A model generated the notes under the pieces. It was not told where the DNA came from. It saw only the letters and a list, made by a program, of their open reading frames with translations, and made no database searches. A program made the translations under genes and the position numbers. From Chryseomicrobium excrementi (lineage in GTDB: Bacteria > Bacillota > Bacilli > Bacillales_A > Planococcaceae), in the NCBI RefSeq assembly GCF_002798305.1, contig NZ_PCGR01000002.1:544034-608033 (forward strand): a DNA stretch of 64,000 bases, read 5' to 3'. Shown here one piece after another: positions 16,815-25,899 of this stretch; the first letter of the stretch is position 1; every line of letters begins with the position of its first letter.

Positions 16815-18266
16815 ATGTCCTTTATATCCATTGAGTTCCTGCTGTTTGTCGCAGGAATTGTAACTATATATTATTTCATACCGCATCGTTTCCGGTGGGC
16901 ACTTCTGCTACTTGCGGGCTATTTGTTTTACGCCTCTCTCAGCGTCCAGTTCCTGCCGCTACTTCTTGCAAGTACCGCAGTGACGTACGTGACGGGAATT
17001 GTTATTGAGAAGCAACAGACGAAGCAGCGAAAGAAGTACGTGATGTTTGCCGGTATCTCGGTGCTATTGTTCTTCATGGGCTGGTTCAAATACTTCAATT
17101 TCGTCAATGAGTCGTTGCGAAACGTAGCCGACTTTTTAGGTTTGAGTTACAACGTGCCGTATCAAGACCTAGTACTGCCGCTCGCCATTTCGTTCTACAC
17201 GTTCCAAGCGGTCAGTTATCTCGCCGACATTTATTTTGGTAAGCAGAAACCGGAGCGGCACTACGGCTATTTCTCCGTTTACTTTGCGTTTTTCCCGCAG
17301 CTTGTTGCAGGTCCGATCGAACGAGCTCGCAAGTTGATTCCGCAGTTCAAAGTGGAGCAGAAATATGATTACGACAACATCACCTACGGGATGAAGCGCA
17401 TCGCGTGGGGAATCTTTAAGAAGACGTTGATTGCCGACCGGCTCGCACCGATTGTCTCGAGTGTTTACGACAGTCCGAATGCGACAGGTTCTGAGATTGT
17501 GGTCGCAACGATCCTGTTTTCGATTCAATTGTTTGCGGACTTTTCAGCGGTGAGTGACATTGCGATTGGTTGTGCTCGGTTGTTCGGCATCAAACTGACT
17601 GAGAACTTCAAGCAGCCGCACTTCGCTGTATCGATTGCGGACTTTTGGAATCGTTGGCACATCACGCTTTCCAACTGGTTGCGCGATTATATCTTCATTC
17701 CGCTATGCAAAGGAAAGAAGAAGCGCGGCGAGATTTATTTCGCCATCATCATCACCTTTTTGGTGAGTGGGATTTGGCACGGAGCTGCCTGGACATTCGT
17801 GTTGTGGGGACTGATTCACGGATTCTATCGTGTGTTTGGAGACGCTACAAAACATGTTCGTGAGCAAATCGCTACGACTGTGGGGATATCCAAACGACCG
17901 ACGATTCATACGTGGTGGAAGATTGCGGTCACATTCTTGTTGGTCTGCTACTCGCGCGTGTTCTTCCGTTCGAATTCAGTGGCAGAGGCATTTGAAAATG
18001 CAAGACTTTTCCTAACGCCTACTTCTTGGAACCCAGTCGGCATTTTAGAGACATTCCAGTTGTTTTCGTTGATTGATTTTGTACTGTTTGCATTTTTCTT
18101 TGTTGTCTTCCAAGTGTTTCAATACATGGAGCGAAAGCATCGCTGCACGTGGAACTGGCTCTCCCAGCTTCCGGTGTTCAGCCGCTTCGCCTTCTATAGT
18201 TTTGTCGTGTTGTCGATTGTGGTGTACGGAGTTTCAGAAAATGGATTTATCTACGGTGGCTTCTAG
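16815..18266 (+). CDS. MBOAT-family O-acyltransferase (AlgI/DltB-like)
   Basis: 483 residues, polytopic. The AlgI-type landmarks are clear: FFPQLVAGPIERA near 160, FSAVSDIAIG near 243, IADFWNRWHITLSNWLRDYI near 275 and VSGIWHGAAWTFVLWG near 320 with the invariant active-site His. MBOATs of this class move acyl groups across the membrane onto cell-surface or secreted polymers. With the carrier and ligase before it and an SGNH protein after it, the four genes form one export-coupled acylation line. TTCTGG-rich hydrophobic codons; AGGTGATGGC precedes the ATG as a modest ribosome site. Confidence 0.92.
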   Translation: MSFISIEFLLFVAGIVTIYYFIPHRFRWALLLLAGYLFYASLSVQFLPLLLASTAVTYVTGIVIEKQQTKQRKKYVMFAGISVLLFFMGWFKYFNFVNESLRNVADFLGLSYNVPYQDLVLPLAISFYTFQAVSYLADIYFGKQKPERHYGYFSVYFAFFPQLVAGPIERARKLIPQFKVEQKYDYDNITYGMKRIAWGIFKKTLIADRLAPIVSSVYDSPNATGSEIVVATILFSIQLFADFSAVSDIAIGCARLFGIKLTENFKQPHFAVSIADFWNRWHITLSNWLRDYIFIPLCKGKKKRGEIYFAIIITFLVSGIWHGAAWTFVLWGLIHGFYRVFGDATKHVREQIATTVGISKRPTIHTWWKIAVTFLLVCYSRVFFRSNSVAEAFENARLFLTPTSWNPVGILETFQLFSLIDFVLFAFFFVVFQVFQYMERKHRCTWNWLSQLPVFSRFAFYSFVVLSIVVYGVSENGFIYGGF

Positions 18267-18293
18267 GTTAGTCGTACGAAGAAAGGGTATGTT

Positions 18294-19232
18294 ATGGGAC
18301 GTTTCATCATCAAGATTTTAGCTGTCGCAGCTGTGGTGGGGCTCGTATTTGTGCCCGTCAACCAATTCGTCAGTGTATCGCACGATTACAACATCAACCA
18401 CGCGATTCTCAACTTTAAAAACAATCCGCGTCCAGTCGACATCATCAATGTCGGCGCGTCCCACTCGATGTATGGCTACAATTTCAAGTCGACGGGGCTC
18501 GAGCATCTTGACTTGGCGTTACCCGCTCAGACAATTGAGTATGACTACAAATTACTGAAAGAATACGGTGAGCATTTGAAGGACGACGGTGTCGTGCTCG
18601 TCTCGCTCTCCCAAATCACGTTTGGCAGCACCGAGACAAAATTCATCGGCAACTATTACGAGATTCTCGACCGAGAAGACATCGACCCGTATAACGTCTT
18701 CGATTATTACAGCTACCTGTATTTACCTGGTGCGAATACGGCGAGCTTTTTATCTGCCGTCGCTGGCAAGTTTAAAGAGTTTCGCTGGGATGACCACAAA
18801 CCTTGGGTGGATAATGGGGATGCTTATGCGGAGCGAAAATCAAAGCGAGTAGAAGCCGAGTATGCGGCGGCTGTCGAAGCGAATACGATTTCTGAAAACA
18901 TGCGTTATCTTAAAAAGATTATCGAGTATTGCGAGGAGCGAGACTATACGGTCGTGTTGACGATCGAGCCAGTACACGAATCGTATGCTGCTTACTTTAG
19001 CGAAGACGACATGGAGCGTTTGGTGTTTCAACATTTAGATGCACTGGACTTCGACGTGCCGTTGCTCGATTATATGAACGATGAACGGTTTGCGAGTAGT
19101 CGAGAGTACTTTATCGACGGCGATCATTTGAATAAAACGGGACGCAAGGTCTACTCCGAGATCGTCTATGAAGACTTGAAGGAGATGGGCTACTTGCATC
19201 GTCCCGAATCCATTCCGGTTGGCCGGAAATAG
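18294..19232 (+). CDS. Membrane-anchored SGNH-hydrolase-like protein (DltD/AlgX role)
   Basis: 312 residues. An N-terminal membrane anchor (IIKILAVAAVVGLVFVPV) precedes an extracytoplasmic domain with the SGNH block I INVGASHSMYGYNF near 54 and the C-terminal catalytic pair in DGDHLNKTG (Asp/His). In alginate, cellulose and teichoic acid acylation systems such a protein takes the acyl group from the MBOAT and places it on the polymer. The target polymer here is unknown. AAAGGG precedes the ATG; a perfect terminator follows, closing the four-gene operon. Confidence 0.8.
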   Translation: MGRFIIKILAVAAVVGLVFVPVNQFVSVSHDYNINHAILNFKNNPRPVDIINVGASHSMYGYNFKSTGLEHLDLALPAQTIEYDYKLLKEYGEHLKDDGVVLVSLSQITFGSTETKFIGNYYEILDREDIDPYNVFDYYSYLYLPGANTASFLSAVAGKFKEFRWDDHKPWVDNGDAYAERKSKRVEAEYAAAVEANTISENMRYLKKIIEYCEERDYTVVLTIEPVHESYAAYFSEDDMERLVFQHLDALDFDVPLLDYMNDERFASSREYFIDGDHLNKTGRKVYSEIVYEDLKEMGYLHRPESIPVGRK

Positions 19233-19233
19233 G

Positions 19234-19259
19234 AAGGCGACCTCGTGGGGTCGCCTTTT
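19234..19259 (+). terminator. Rho-independent terminator of the acyl-transfer operon
   Basis: AAGGCGACC pairs with GGTCGCCTT (9 bp, perfect) and runs into TTTT, directly after the stop codon. Confidence 0.92.
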
Positions 19260-19314
19260 GGTATGCTTGGGGTGTGGTAGGGGTGTCGAGATTGGGCTGC
19301 AGGTCACCTCGCCC

Positions 19315-19430
19315 GTGGCATGAAACTCCATGCTCGTGGCACGATTCTCTTTTCTCGTGGAACGATTCTCTCTGAGCTGGCACGATTCACTTCACCAGTG
19401 GCATAACTCGCCCCACCCTTGGCACGATTC
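19315..19430. repeat. 21-bp-period intergenic array, GTGGCACGATTC family
   Basis: Six units start at 19315, 19336, 19357, 19377, 19398 and 19419 (steps 21, 21, 20, 21, 21). The best-conserved core is GGCACGATTC. It fills the gap between the convergent SGNH and phosphotransferase genes. Confidence 0.88.
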
Positions 19431-19463
19431 GTCTCATAAAACTCATTCGACCTTCACAAAACC

Positions 19464-20234
19464 TCAGAAAAACTCATAAACCCCATGCTCAAAGTACCGA
19501 AGCTCCTCGTCAGAAATCCGGAATCTCGTATAGCCGCTATAAAATGCCTCGAGTAGCTCGGAATCTTCATGAAAATCTCCAATCGCAAGCGCCACATCAT
19601 ACCGCGGATCGCCAACGGTCATACCAGCTACGTCAATAAACATCACGACTTCTCCGTTCCGCACTAGCACATTGTCTGTCGTGCAGTCCCCGTGAATCAT
19701 CGTCTGAGCAACTGGCTCGGGACGAGTTAACATTAACTCCGAAAGCAGCTCCCGACTCCCAGACGTCTGCCCAAGCTCGATGTAACGCTGGGCTTTCTGA
19801 AACTGACGATCCAACCAGTCACTCTCCGTTTCGAAGGAAGGGGGCGGGGACAGCTCGTGAAGTCTCTGGAGAAACTTCCCGAAGCTTGCTACCAAAAGTT
19901 TCTTTTCGTCTAAAGAAACCGCTGCCTCCAAAGCCGCTGTCAACGTCACTCCCGCTTCAAAAGACGTAATCAAATGACTGCTCTCTTCGAATTCAAAAAA
20001 TCCATAAAACATTGGTGCAGGAACTTTGTCGACATTCGAAAGCTTTTCAAGCACTTCAGCCTCTTCAGAGAGCCACTGACGATAGCGCTCTTTAAAGCAA
20101 CTTTTCAGCGCAAAAGTTCCTTGCTCGGTCTCAAAACGATAAACTTTCGAAGTGGCACCTTGAGCAGCTAGCATTTCCAACTTCGTGATTGGACCAACGA
20201 GCGCTTCGATGTGAGTCTGAAGTTGTTTTTGCAT
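19464..20234 (-). CDS. Aminoglycoside phosphotransferase-family protein (APH fold)
   Basis: 256 residues. The kinase catalytic loop MIHGDCTTDNVLV (Asp, Asn) near 180 and the metal-binding FIDVAGMTVGDPRYDVA define the APH family, and FALKSCFKERY near 41 gives the ATP-binding lysine. Members phosphorylate antibiotics, sugars or small metabolites; nothing here indicates which. AAAGGAG precedes the ATG. It stands alone, convergent with the acyl-transfer operon. An antibiotic-resistance role should not be assumed. Confidence 0.82.
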   Translation of the reverse strand: MQKQLQTHIEALVGPITKLEMLAAQGATSKVYRFETEQGTFALKSCFKERYRQWLSEEAEVLEKLSNVDKVPAPMFYGFFEFEESSHLITSFEAGVTLTAALEAAVSLDEKKLLVASFGKFLQRLHELSPPPSFETESDWLDRQFQKAQRYIELGQTSGSRELLSELMLTRPEPVAQTMIHGDCTTDNVLVRNGEVVMFIDVAGMTVGDPRYDVALAIGDFHEDSELLEAFYSGYTRFRISDEELRYFEHGVYEFF

Positions 20235-20564
20235 AGTAGAGGTCTCCTTTAATCAGTTGTCCTCCTCATATTACTGGAAGCTCTACGACAAAACTAGACA
20301 TATCTACCCACGAAAACCATATATTCACATCGGATGTTCCTTGATATACTAGGGGTAACTTTAGCGAAATCGAGGAAACTGTAGTGAACGATGTCATTTT
20401 TAAATTAAATCAGTATGTCCATGTCTCCAACAGAGGGCATATTCTCTATCTTAATGTAGAGATTTACTAGAATCCTAGTTGAATTAAACAATTTGTAGCT
20501 GGTTAGAAAGCGCAGCTTAGGGTTTTAGTAGAGGAACTGAAGACGCGTTATGGGAGGGATAAAA
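20235..20564. other. 330-bp gap without a supported gene
   Basis: Lies between the divergent phosphotransferase and NadS-like genes. A TATACT at 20345-20350 could be a -10 box. A 29-codon frame beginning GTG at about 20383 and ending at the TAG near 20470 is too short and unlike anything I know to call. No toxin partner for the NadS-like gene is visible. Confidence 0.5.
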
Positions 20565-20906
20565 ATGGATAAATCACTTTTTGAGTCATTAAAAACAAGC
20601 TTAAATGAAGCTATCGAACATACGGAGGGAAAGAGAGAAGTAAGAACTCGTAAAGTTTCTATCAAACCCATTCCAAAATTTACTTCAGAAGATAGTAAAG
20701 AAATTCGGAAAAAAGTAGAACTGACCCAATTGCTATTTGCACAAATGTTAGGTGTTTCTAAGAAAACCGTAGAAGCGTGGGAGGCTGGTACGAATGTTCC
20801 GAATGGTTCAGCAATGTGACTATTGCAATTACTTGAAGATCAACCGCAAGTTGTGAAAGAAGAATTTTATCTAGAAGATAAAATGGAGTATGTTCAGTCC
20901 TCTTAA
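20565..20906 (+). pseudogene. NadS/HigA-like XRE regulator interrupted by an in-frame TGA
   Basis: The frame opens at ATG 20565 (GGAGGG seven bases upstream) with MDKSLFESLKTSLNEAIEH and an XRE helix-turn-helix (TQLLFAQMLGVSKKTVEAWE). It then hits TGA at codon 85 (20817-20819), immediately after NVPNGSAM. Without that stop it continues as LLQLLEDQPQVVKEEF to a TAA at 20904-20906, the normal C-terminus of the NadS antitoxin-like family, where an Arg is expected at this place (CGA to TGA is one change). So this is a nonsense mutation, or the gene makes a version shortened by 28 residues. The DNA-binding part is intact either way. Confidence 0.75.
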
Positions 20907-20933
20907 TTTTTCTATCAAATTGATGGTACTTTA

Positions 20934-20955
20934 ACGCCCCCACCAGGGCGTTTTT
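20934..20955 (+). terminator. Rho-independent terminator
   Basis: ACGCCC pairs with GGGCGT around a short loop, followed by TTTTT. It lies 27 bp beyond the restored end of the NadS-like frame, which fits that longer frame having been the original gene. Confidence 0.8.
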
Positions 20956-21048
20956 CTTATGTCCACAAAACATCCCATCTGCTAAACTTAAAGGGTTGAG
21001 TGTCGCACGCGACATCGCCACGGGAATGTAAACAAGGGGGACTTACAT

Positions 21049-22254
21049 ATGTTTTCAACCTACCAATTATTAAATGAAGAAACCGTTTTATCTTATGTGA
21101 AAGAAAAATTGCCTGAGCTCGCCACCGCTTCGCACGTGTCAGTGAAAGAGATTGGCGACGGCAATTTGAATTATGTGTACCGGATCAAAGACGAAGGGAC
21201 TGGCCAGTCGATCATCTTGAAGCAAGCGGGAGACACAGCTCGCATCTCGGATGAGTTCAAGCTGTCACCGGACCGCAATCGCATTGAAACGGAAGCGCTT
21301 ACGTTACAAGGAAGCTTTGTGTCGGACCTGGTGCCTACGATTTACTTCTTCGATGAAGTCATGAACTGCTGCGCTATGGAGGATTTAGGGGAGTTCCAGA
21401 TCATGCGTCAAGCGCTTGTGGAGCATAAGATGTTCCCACAATTCGCTGACCATATCACGACCTTTATGACGGAGACGCTCGTACGCACGAGTGATGTCGT
21501 CATGCCGCATAAAGACAAGAAAGAGCAGTTGAAGCGATTTGTGAATCCGGAGCTGTGCGAGATTTCTGAGGACCTTGTGTTCACGGAGCCTTATTACAAC
21601 AACTTCAACCGCAATGAAGTGACTCCAGGGAACGAAGCGTTCGTTGAAGAACATCTTTATCAAAATACAGAACTACATAGACACGTTGCAAAGTTAAAAT
21701 ATACGTTCCTCACCAAAAGCGAGAGCTTGATTCACGGCGATATGCATACAGGCTCGATTTTCATCAAAGAAGGCGAGACGAAAGTGATTGACCCAGAATT
21801 CGCATTTTACGGACCGATGGGCTATGACGTCGGGAATGTTGTGGCAAACCTGATTTTCGCTTGGGCGAATGGGGTTGTTAGCCAAGATGACTCGTTTGTC
21901 GACTGGATTGAGAAGACTCTCGTGGAAGTAGTTGATCAATTTAAAGAAAAGTTTGTGGCGACTTGGAAAAATCACGCTATAGAACCGTTCGCAGTTCAAA
22001 ACGAGGCATTTGTTACTACCTACTTAGAAGACGTCTTGAAAGACACGGCCGGCATGGCAGGTCTTGAGATGAATCGCCGAATCGTCGGTCTTGCGAAAGT
22101 GAAGGACATCACCATTTTAGAAGGCGAAGCACGACTGCGTGCAGAACGACTCGTCATGACGCTTGCAAACCAATTCATCCTAAATGCAAGTGCCTACCAA
22201 ACAGGCGATACGTACTTAAAAGCATTACATGAAGTAAAGGAGCACCAACTATGA
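21049..22254 (+). CDS. mtnK: 5-methylthioribose kinase
   Basis: 401 residues. The kinase-fold landmarks are [11 protein letters not shown] near 37, [13 protein letters not shown] near 225 (catalytic loop) and [17 protein letters not shown] near 247, the MtnK signature. It phosphorylates methylthioribose, and in some organisms 5-deoxyribose, at C1. AAGGGGGA precedes the ATG; a possible promoter is TGTCCA-17-TAAACT with an extended TG (20960-20988). Its TGA overlaps the next ATG (ATGA), so mtnK and mtnA are translationally coupled. I looked for an S-box riboswitch in the 90-bp leader and saw none. Confidence 0.92.
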   Translation: MFSTYQLLNEETVLSYVKEKLPELATASHVSVKEIGDGNLNYVYRIKDEGTGQSIILKQAGDTARISDEFKLSPDRNRIETEALTLQGSFVSDLVPTIYFFDEVMNCCAMEDLGEFQIMRQALVEHKMFPQFADHITTFMTETLVRTSDVVMPHKDKKEQLKRFVNPELCEISEDLVFTEPYYNNFNRNEVTPGNEAFVEEHLYQNTELHRHVAKLKYTFLTKSESLIHGDMHTGSIFIKEGETKVIDPEFAFYGPMGYDVGNVVANLIFAWANGVVSQDDSFVDWIEKTLVEVVDQFKEKFVATWKNHAIEPFAVQNEAFVTTYLEDVLKDTAGMAGLEMNRRIVGLAKVKDITILEGEARLRAERLVMTLANQFILNASAYQTGDTYLKALHEVKEHQL

Positions 22255-23318
22255 ATGAAGCATTGAATTCGATTGAATGGAAAAACGACGCGCTCGTCCT
22301 GCTCGACCAGACGACGCTACCAAATGAAATCCGCTACGAGGAGAACCACACGATTGAAGACGTCTGGGACTCGATTGTCGTCATGAAAGTGCGCGGGGCA
22401 CCAGCGATTGGTGTGGCTGCGGCGTACGGTTTGTATCTCGGCGTTCGATGTCACGAAGGGGACTATGAGAGTTTTATGTCACTTTTGAAAGCGAAGCGCG
22501 ACTACTTAGCGGGATCGCGTCCGACGGCTGTAAACTTGTTCTGGGCGATTGACCGCTTGGTTCAGAAAGCAGTGGATGCTGACACAAAAGACATCGAAAT
22601 GTTGAAGGCATTGCTCTTAGAAGAAGCACAGCTCATCCACAAAGAAGACGAAGAAATCAACCGCATGATTGGAGAGAACTTGTTGACGCTGCTTGAAGAC
22701 GGACAAGGGTTCTTGACTCATTGCAACGCTGGGGCACTTGCGACGGCGAAATATGGAACGGCGACGGCACCATTCTATCTTGCGAAAGAGCGCGGCTGGA
22801 ACTTTAAAGTGTATGCGGACGAAACGCGTCCTCGCTTGCAGGGTTCGACCCTTACAGCGCTTGAACTGCAACGCGCAGGTATTGACGTGACGCTCATCAC
22901 AGACAACATGGCCGCTATGGTCATGTCTCAAGGAAAAGTACAGGCGGCAATTGTAGGTTGTGACCGTGTAGCAGCAAACGGGGACACAGCGAACAAGATC
23001 GGTACGATGGGTGTCGCAATTCTAGCGAAACATTTCGGGATTCCGTTCTATGTGGCGGCACCGACGCCAACTATTGATCTCGCAACGCCTACAGGGGCGG
23101 AGATTCCAATCGAAGAACGCGACACGGAAGAAGTCACGAACCGCTTCGGTCAATGGTCCGCTCCGAAAGACGTCCAGGTCTACAACCCGGCATTCGACGT
23201 GACTCCAGCGGATCTCATCACAGCCATCGTTACAGAGAAAGGGATCGTCTATGCGCCATTTGAAGAGAACTTGAAAAAGCTATTTGCGGAAGACGCGCAA
23301 CATGTGGTAGGAAAGTGA
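22251..23318 (+). CDS. mtnA: S-methyl-5-thioribose-1-phosphate isomerase
   Basis: 355 residues, an aIF2B-like fold. Active-site features are [14 protein letters not shown] near 160 (catalytic Cys) and [18 protein letters not shown] near 241 (catalytic Asp); the N-terminal [13 protein letters not shown] is also conserved. It converts the aldose-1-phosphate made by MtnK to the ketose-1-phosphate. It overlaps mtnK by 4 bp and precedes the aldolase-type gene by 11 bp. Confidence 0.94.
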   Translation: MNEALNSIEWKNDALVLLDQTTLPNEIRYEENHTIEDVWDSIVVMKVRGAPAIGVAAAYGLYLGVRCHEGDYESFMSLLKAKRDYLAGSRPTAVNLFWAIDRLVQKAVDADTKDIEMLKALLLEEAQLIHKEDEEINRMIGENLLTLLEDGQGFLTHCNAGALATAKYGTATAPFYLAKERGWNFKVYADETRPRLQGSTLTALELQRAGIDVTLITDNMAAMVMSQGKVQAAIVGCDRVAANGDTANKIGTMGVAILAKHFGIPFYVAAPTPTIDLATPTGAEIPIEERDTEEVTNRFGQWSAPKDVQVYNPAFDVTPADLITAIVTEKGIVYAPFEENLKKLFAEDAQHVVGK

Positions 23319-23329
23319 GGGGATAGACT

Positions 23330-23974
23330 ATGGTGATGCAGCAAGAACGCGAACAGATCGTCACCTATCTTCAGAAGCTCATCCCGAGCGGTCTGACGAA
23401 AGGAACAGGAGGCAACATCAGCGTCTTTGACCCGGCGACTGGGTATATGGCTATCAGTCCGAGTGGTCTCGAGTACGACCAGCTGACAGCGGAAGACATC
23501 GTGGTGACAGACCTTCAAGGTACGATTATTGACGGGAAACATAAGCCTTCAAGTGAATGGCCAATGCATGCTGTTTTTTACGAGCGTCGCGATGACCTGC
23601 AAGCCATCGTCCACACGCACAGTCCTTACGCGCATACTTTGGCGAGCCTGCGCTGGGACCTCCCAGCCGTGTCGTACTTAGTAGCGTTTGCAGGGAAGAA
23701 TGTGCGCTGCTCTGATTACGCCACATTTGGAACTCCGGAGCTTGCTGAGACAGCATTCGAAGGGATGAAAGACCGGCGTGCCGTGCTTCTAGCGAATCAC
23801 GGATTGCTAGCAGGAGCTCAAGATCTACCGAATGCTTTTGCTGTTGCAGAAGAGATCGAGTTTTGCTGCGAGATCTACTGGCGAGCGAAGGCTGTCGGGG
23901 AACCTGTGATTTTAGATGACGCGGAGATGGATTTGATGGCGGAGAAGTTTAAAAGTTATGGGCAGAAGAAATAG
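23330..23974 (+). CDS. Class II aldolase of the L-fuculose-phosphate aldolase type
   Basis: 214 residues. It follows FucA along its whole length rather than MtnB: GTGGNISV, ISPSGLEYDQL, HKPSSEWPMH (catalytic Glu), IVHTHS and ANHGLL (three zinc His), LPAVSYLVAFAGK (Tyr equivalent to FucA Tyr113) and the end EKFKSYG (FucA Tyr209). After MtnK and MtnA an aldolase would split 5-deoxyribulose- or methylthioribulose-1-phosphate to DHAP plus an aldehyde, the DHAP shunt known from B. thuringiensis, E. coli and Rhodospirillum. Automatic annotation may call it MtnB dehydratase. GAGGGGATAGACT precedes the ATG; a terminator ends the three-gene operon. Confidence 0.85.
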   Translation: MVMQQEREQIVTYLQKLIPSGLTKGTGGNISVFDPATGYMAISPSGLEYDQLTAEDIVVTDLQGTIIDGKHKPSSEWPMHAVFYERRDDLQAIVHTHSPYAHTLASLRWDLPAVSYLVAFAGKNVRCSDYATFGTPELAETAFEGMKDRRAVLLANHGLLAGAQDLPNAFAVAEEIEFCCEIYWRAKAVGEPVILDDAEMDLMAEKFKSYGQKK

Positions 23975-23986
23975 AGTAGAAAATAG

Positions 23987-24018
23987 AGAGACCTCTGCGA
24001 GTGTGCAGAGGTCTCTTT
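23987..24018 (+). terminator. Rho-independent terminator of the mtnKA-aldolase operon
   Basis: AGAGACCTCTGC pairs perfectly with GCAGAGGTCTCT around GAGTGT; only three T follow. Confidence 0.85.
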
Positions 24019-24087
24019 AGTATTTATATTTAGATGGTAGTTGACGCGAATCGTCCAAACCTTGTCCCGAATCCCAATCATGCTCCA

Positions 24088-25764
24088 TTACTCCTGCAAA
24101 ACGCTGCGTCCCGTAAATGCAGAATTGTCGAATTGCTCGCCTTGAGAGTAAAAATGAAACCCTTTCTTGCCATGTTCCTTCACCCAATAAAGTGCTATGT
24201 CTGCATTTCGAACGAGTGTTTCGGCATCTTCTCCGGCCTCTGGGTACATACTGATGCCAATAGAAGGAGAGACGACGTGCTTCACGCCTTCAATGACAAT
24301 AGGAGCATGGAAACAGCTGATGAGCCACTCCGCAAACTCAGTGGTCTGGCGCTCATCCGTGTCCGTAAGCAAGAACAAGAACTCATCGCCCCCGATTCGA
24401 GCGAGCGTGTCAGAGAAACCAAGTTTCTTGTAGATGCGTTTGCTGACCTCTACTAACAGTTTATCTCCTACTAAATGTCCATATCTATCATTCACCGATT
24501 TGAAATTGTCTAGATCTAAATAAAGGATGGCAAACTGTCTATTTCGCTCCTTAGCGCGGATCAGCATGGATTGAAGCCGCTGTGTGTACATGCGGCGGTT
24601 AGGTAGTCCTGTCAAATCGTCGAGATAGATCAAATCTTTCATTTGCGCTTCTTGCTGTTTGCGGTCGGTGATGTCTCGAATGATAAAGCTGATAAACTGT
24701 TCTTCTGCAATCTTCCAGGAACCGATACTTACTTCTATCGGGAATTCGGAACCGTCTTGAGCTATTCCAGTCGTTTCCTTCATTCTCTGAAAATTGGACG
24801 TGTCGTCTGTTTGCAAAAATTCCGCAACATTTAGTTGATAGGTGGCGTGAGTCTTTTTAGGCACTACTTTGAAAATAGAATCGCCAACAATGTCTTTTTT
24901 CGGATATCCAAAAAGGCGCTCGGCTCCCTTGTTCCACTGGACGATTTTTCCCTCAGCAGCAATGACAATGATGGCGTCATGAGCCGATTCGATCAAAGCT
25001 TGGAATTTCAATTCAGATTCAATGGATTGAACTAACAACTTCCGATCCATAGAGACACTTTTATACATGATGCTTAGTAGATAAAATGCAGCTACAGATA
25101 CGCCGTAACCTAGATAAGTGGTATTCACCACAACGCCTGTACCGTGAGAATGCGTAGGATCAAAAACGAACATTACGGCTGCCATCCCTAGATAATGAAT
25201 GAGCACGACTCCAAATCCCATAAAAACCGCACTGCCTAGTTTCGTGTAACGATTTTTTGAAATCCTCTCAGAGTTCGCGAGCAGTGAAAGACCGATATAA
25301 GTCGTCACGTAACCAACGACAGCAGCTAATGCAAGCATCCACCAGGTATAGTTGAGAAAAGCGGGCATCTCCATGGCTTCCATGCCCAACATATGCATGG
25401 CAAGGATGCCCACAGAAAAGATGAGCGCACTTACAGGAACCCGCCATCTTGGGGCTTCGGGCAAGCTGATTAAATATAGAGTGATACCGCCCGCCAAAAA
25501 AGCAGGAAGCACAGAAATTACTACAAGGAAAACATTGTAAGTGACGTCAATTGGAAGTTTCAAAGCGAGCATGCCGATGAAATGCATCGACCAGATTCCG
25601 ACACCTAACAAAATCGACCCTGTCAGGATGAGTCTTTGTCTTCCGACTGGAGTTGTGATCGATAGCAGTCGGCTAAGGTCCAAAGCGACCAAAGCGGCAA
25701 AAATAGCTACCAGAACAGAAAGTACGACTAGACTCCAATTGTAGTCATATGTTAAAAATTCCAT
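24088..25764 (-). CDS. MHYT-PAS-GGDEF diguanylate cyclase
   Basis: 558 residues. Seven membrane helices (about 10-245) hold three MHYT-type motifs (WSMHFIGML, LAMHMLGME, LIHYLGMAA), thought to bind copper and sense oxygen, CO or NO. A PAS domain follows (about 265-385: LIESAHDAIIVIAAEGKIVQWN), then a GGDEF domain with the active-site ARIGGDEFLFL near 479. No RxxD inhibitory site lies five residues before GGDEF, and no EAL domain follows. It should make c-di-GMP in response to a gas or redox signal. GAGGGG precedes the ATG; the gene is single and convergent with the mtn operon. Confidence 0.9.
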   Translation of the reverse strand: MEFLTYDYNWSLVVLSVLVAIFAALVALDLSRLLSITTPVGRQRLILTGSILLGVGIWSMHFIGMLALKLPIDVTYNVFLVVISVLPAFLAGGITLYLISLPEAPRWRVPVSALIFSVGILAMHMLGMEAMEMPAFLNYTWWMLALAAVVGYVTTYIGLSLLANSERISKNRYTKLGSAVFMGFGVVLIHYLGMAAVMFVFDPTHSHGTGVVVNTTYLGYGVSVAAFYLLSIMYKSVSMDRKLLVQSIESELKFQALIESAHDAIIVIAAEGKIVQWNKGAERLFGYPKKDIVGDSIFKVVPKKTHATYQLNVAEFLQTDDTSNFQRMKETTGIAQDGSEFPIEVSIGSWKIAEEQFISFIIRDITDRKQQEAQMKDLIYLDDLTGLPNRRMYTQRLQSMLIRAKERNRQFAILYLDLDNFKSVNDRYGHLVGDKLLVEVSKRIYKKLGFSDTLARIGGDEFLFLLTDTDERQTTEFAEWLISCFHAPIVIEGVKHVVSPSIGISMYPEAGEDAETLVRNADIALYWVKEHGKKGFHFYSQGEQFDNSAFTGRSVLQE

Positions 25765-25899
25765 CCGAGCCCCTCATTTCGACAGATTGTAGTCAACTGA
25801 AATTTGTTTTTGTTGGAAGTGAGGTAATTGCATTTCTAATTACCCATGTCTAAAGAATTATACAATATAACAAGATGTTAGGACAGCTTAATCATTTAA

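Noticed and set aside
20383-20470. Short frame as toxin partner of the NadS-like gene
   Set aside because: Only about 29 codons, no ribosome site and no RelE/HigB features.
20956-21048. S-box (SAM) riboswitch before mtnK
   Set aside because: The leader is too short and none of the S-box core blocks is present.
23330-23974. MtnB methylthioribulose-1-phosphate dehydratase
   Set aside because: Catalytic-region motifs and C-terminus match fuculose-phosphate aldolase much better than Bacillus MtnB.
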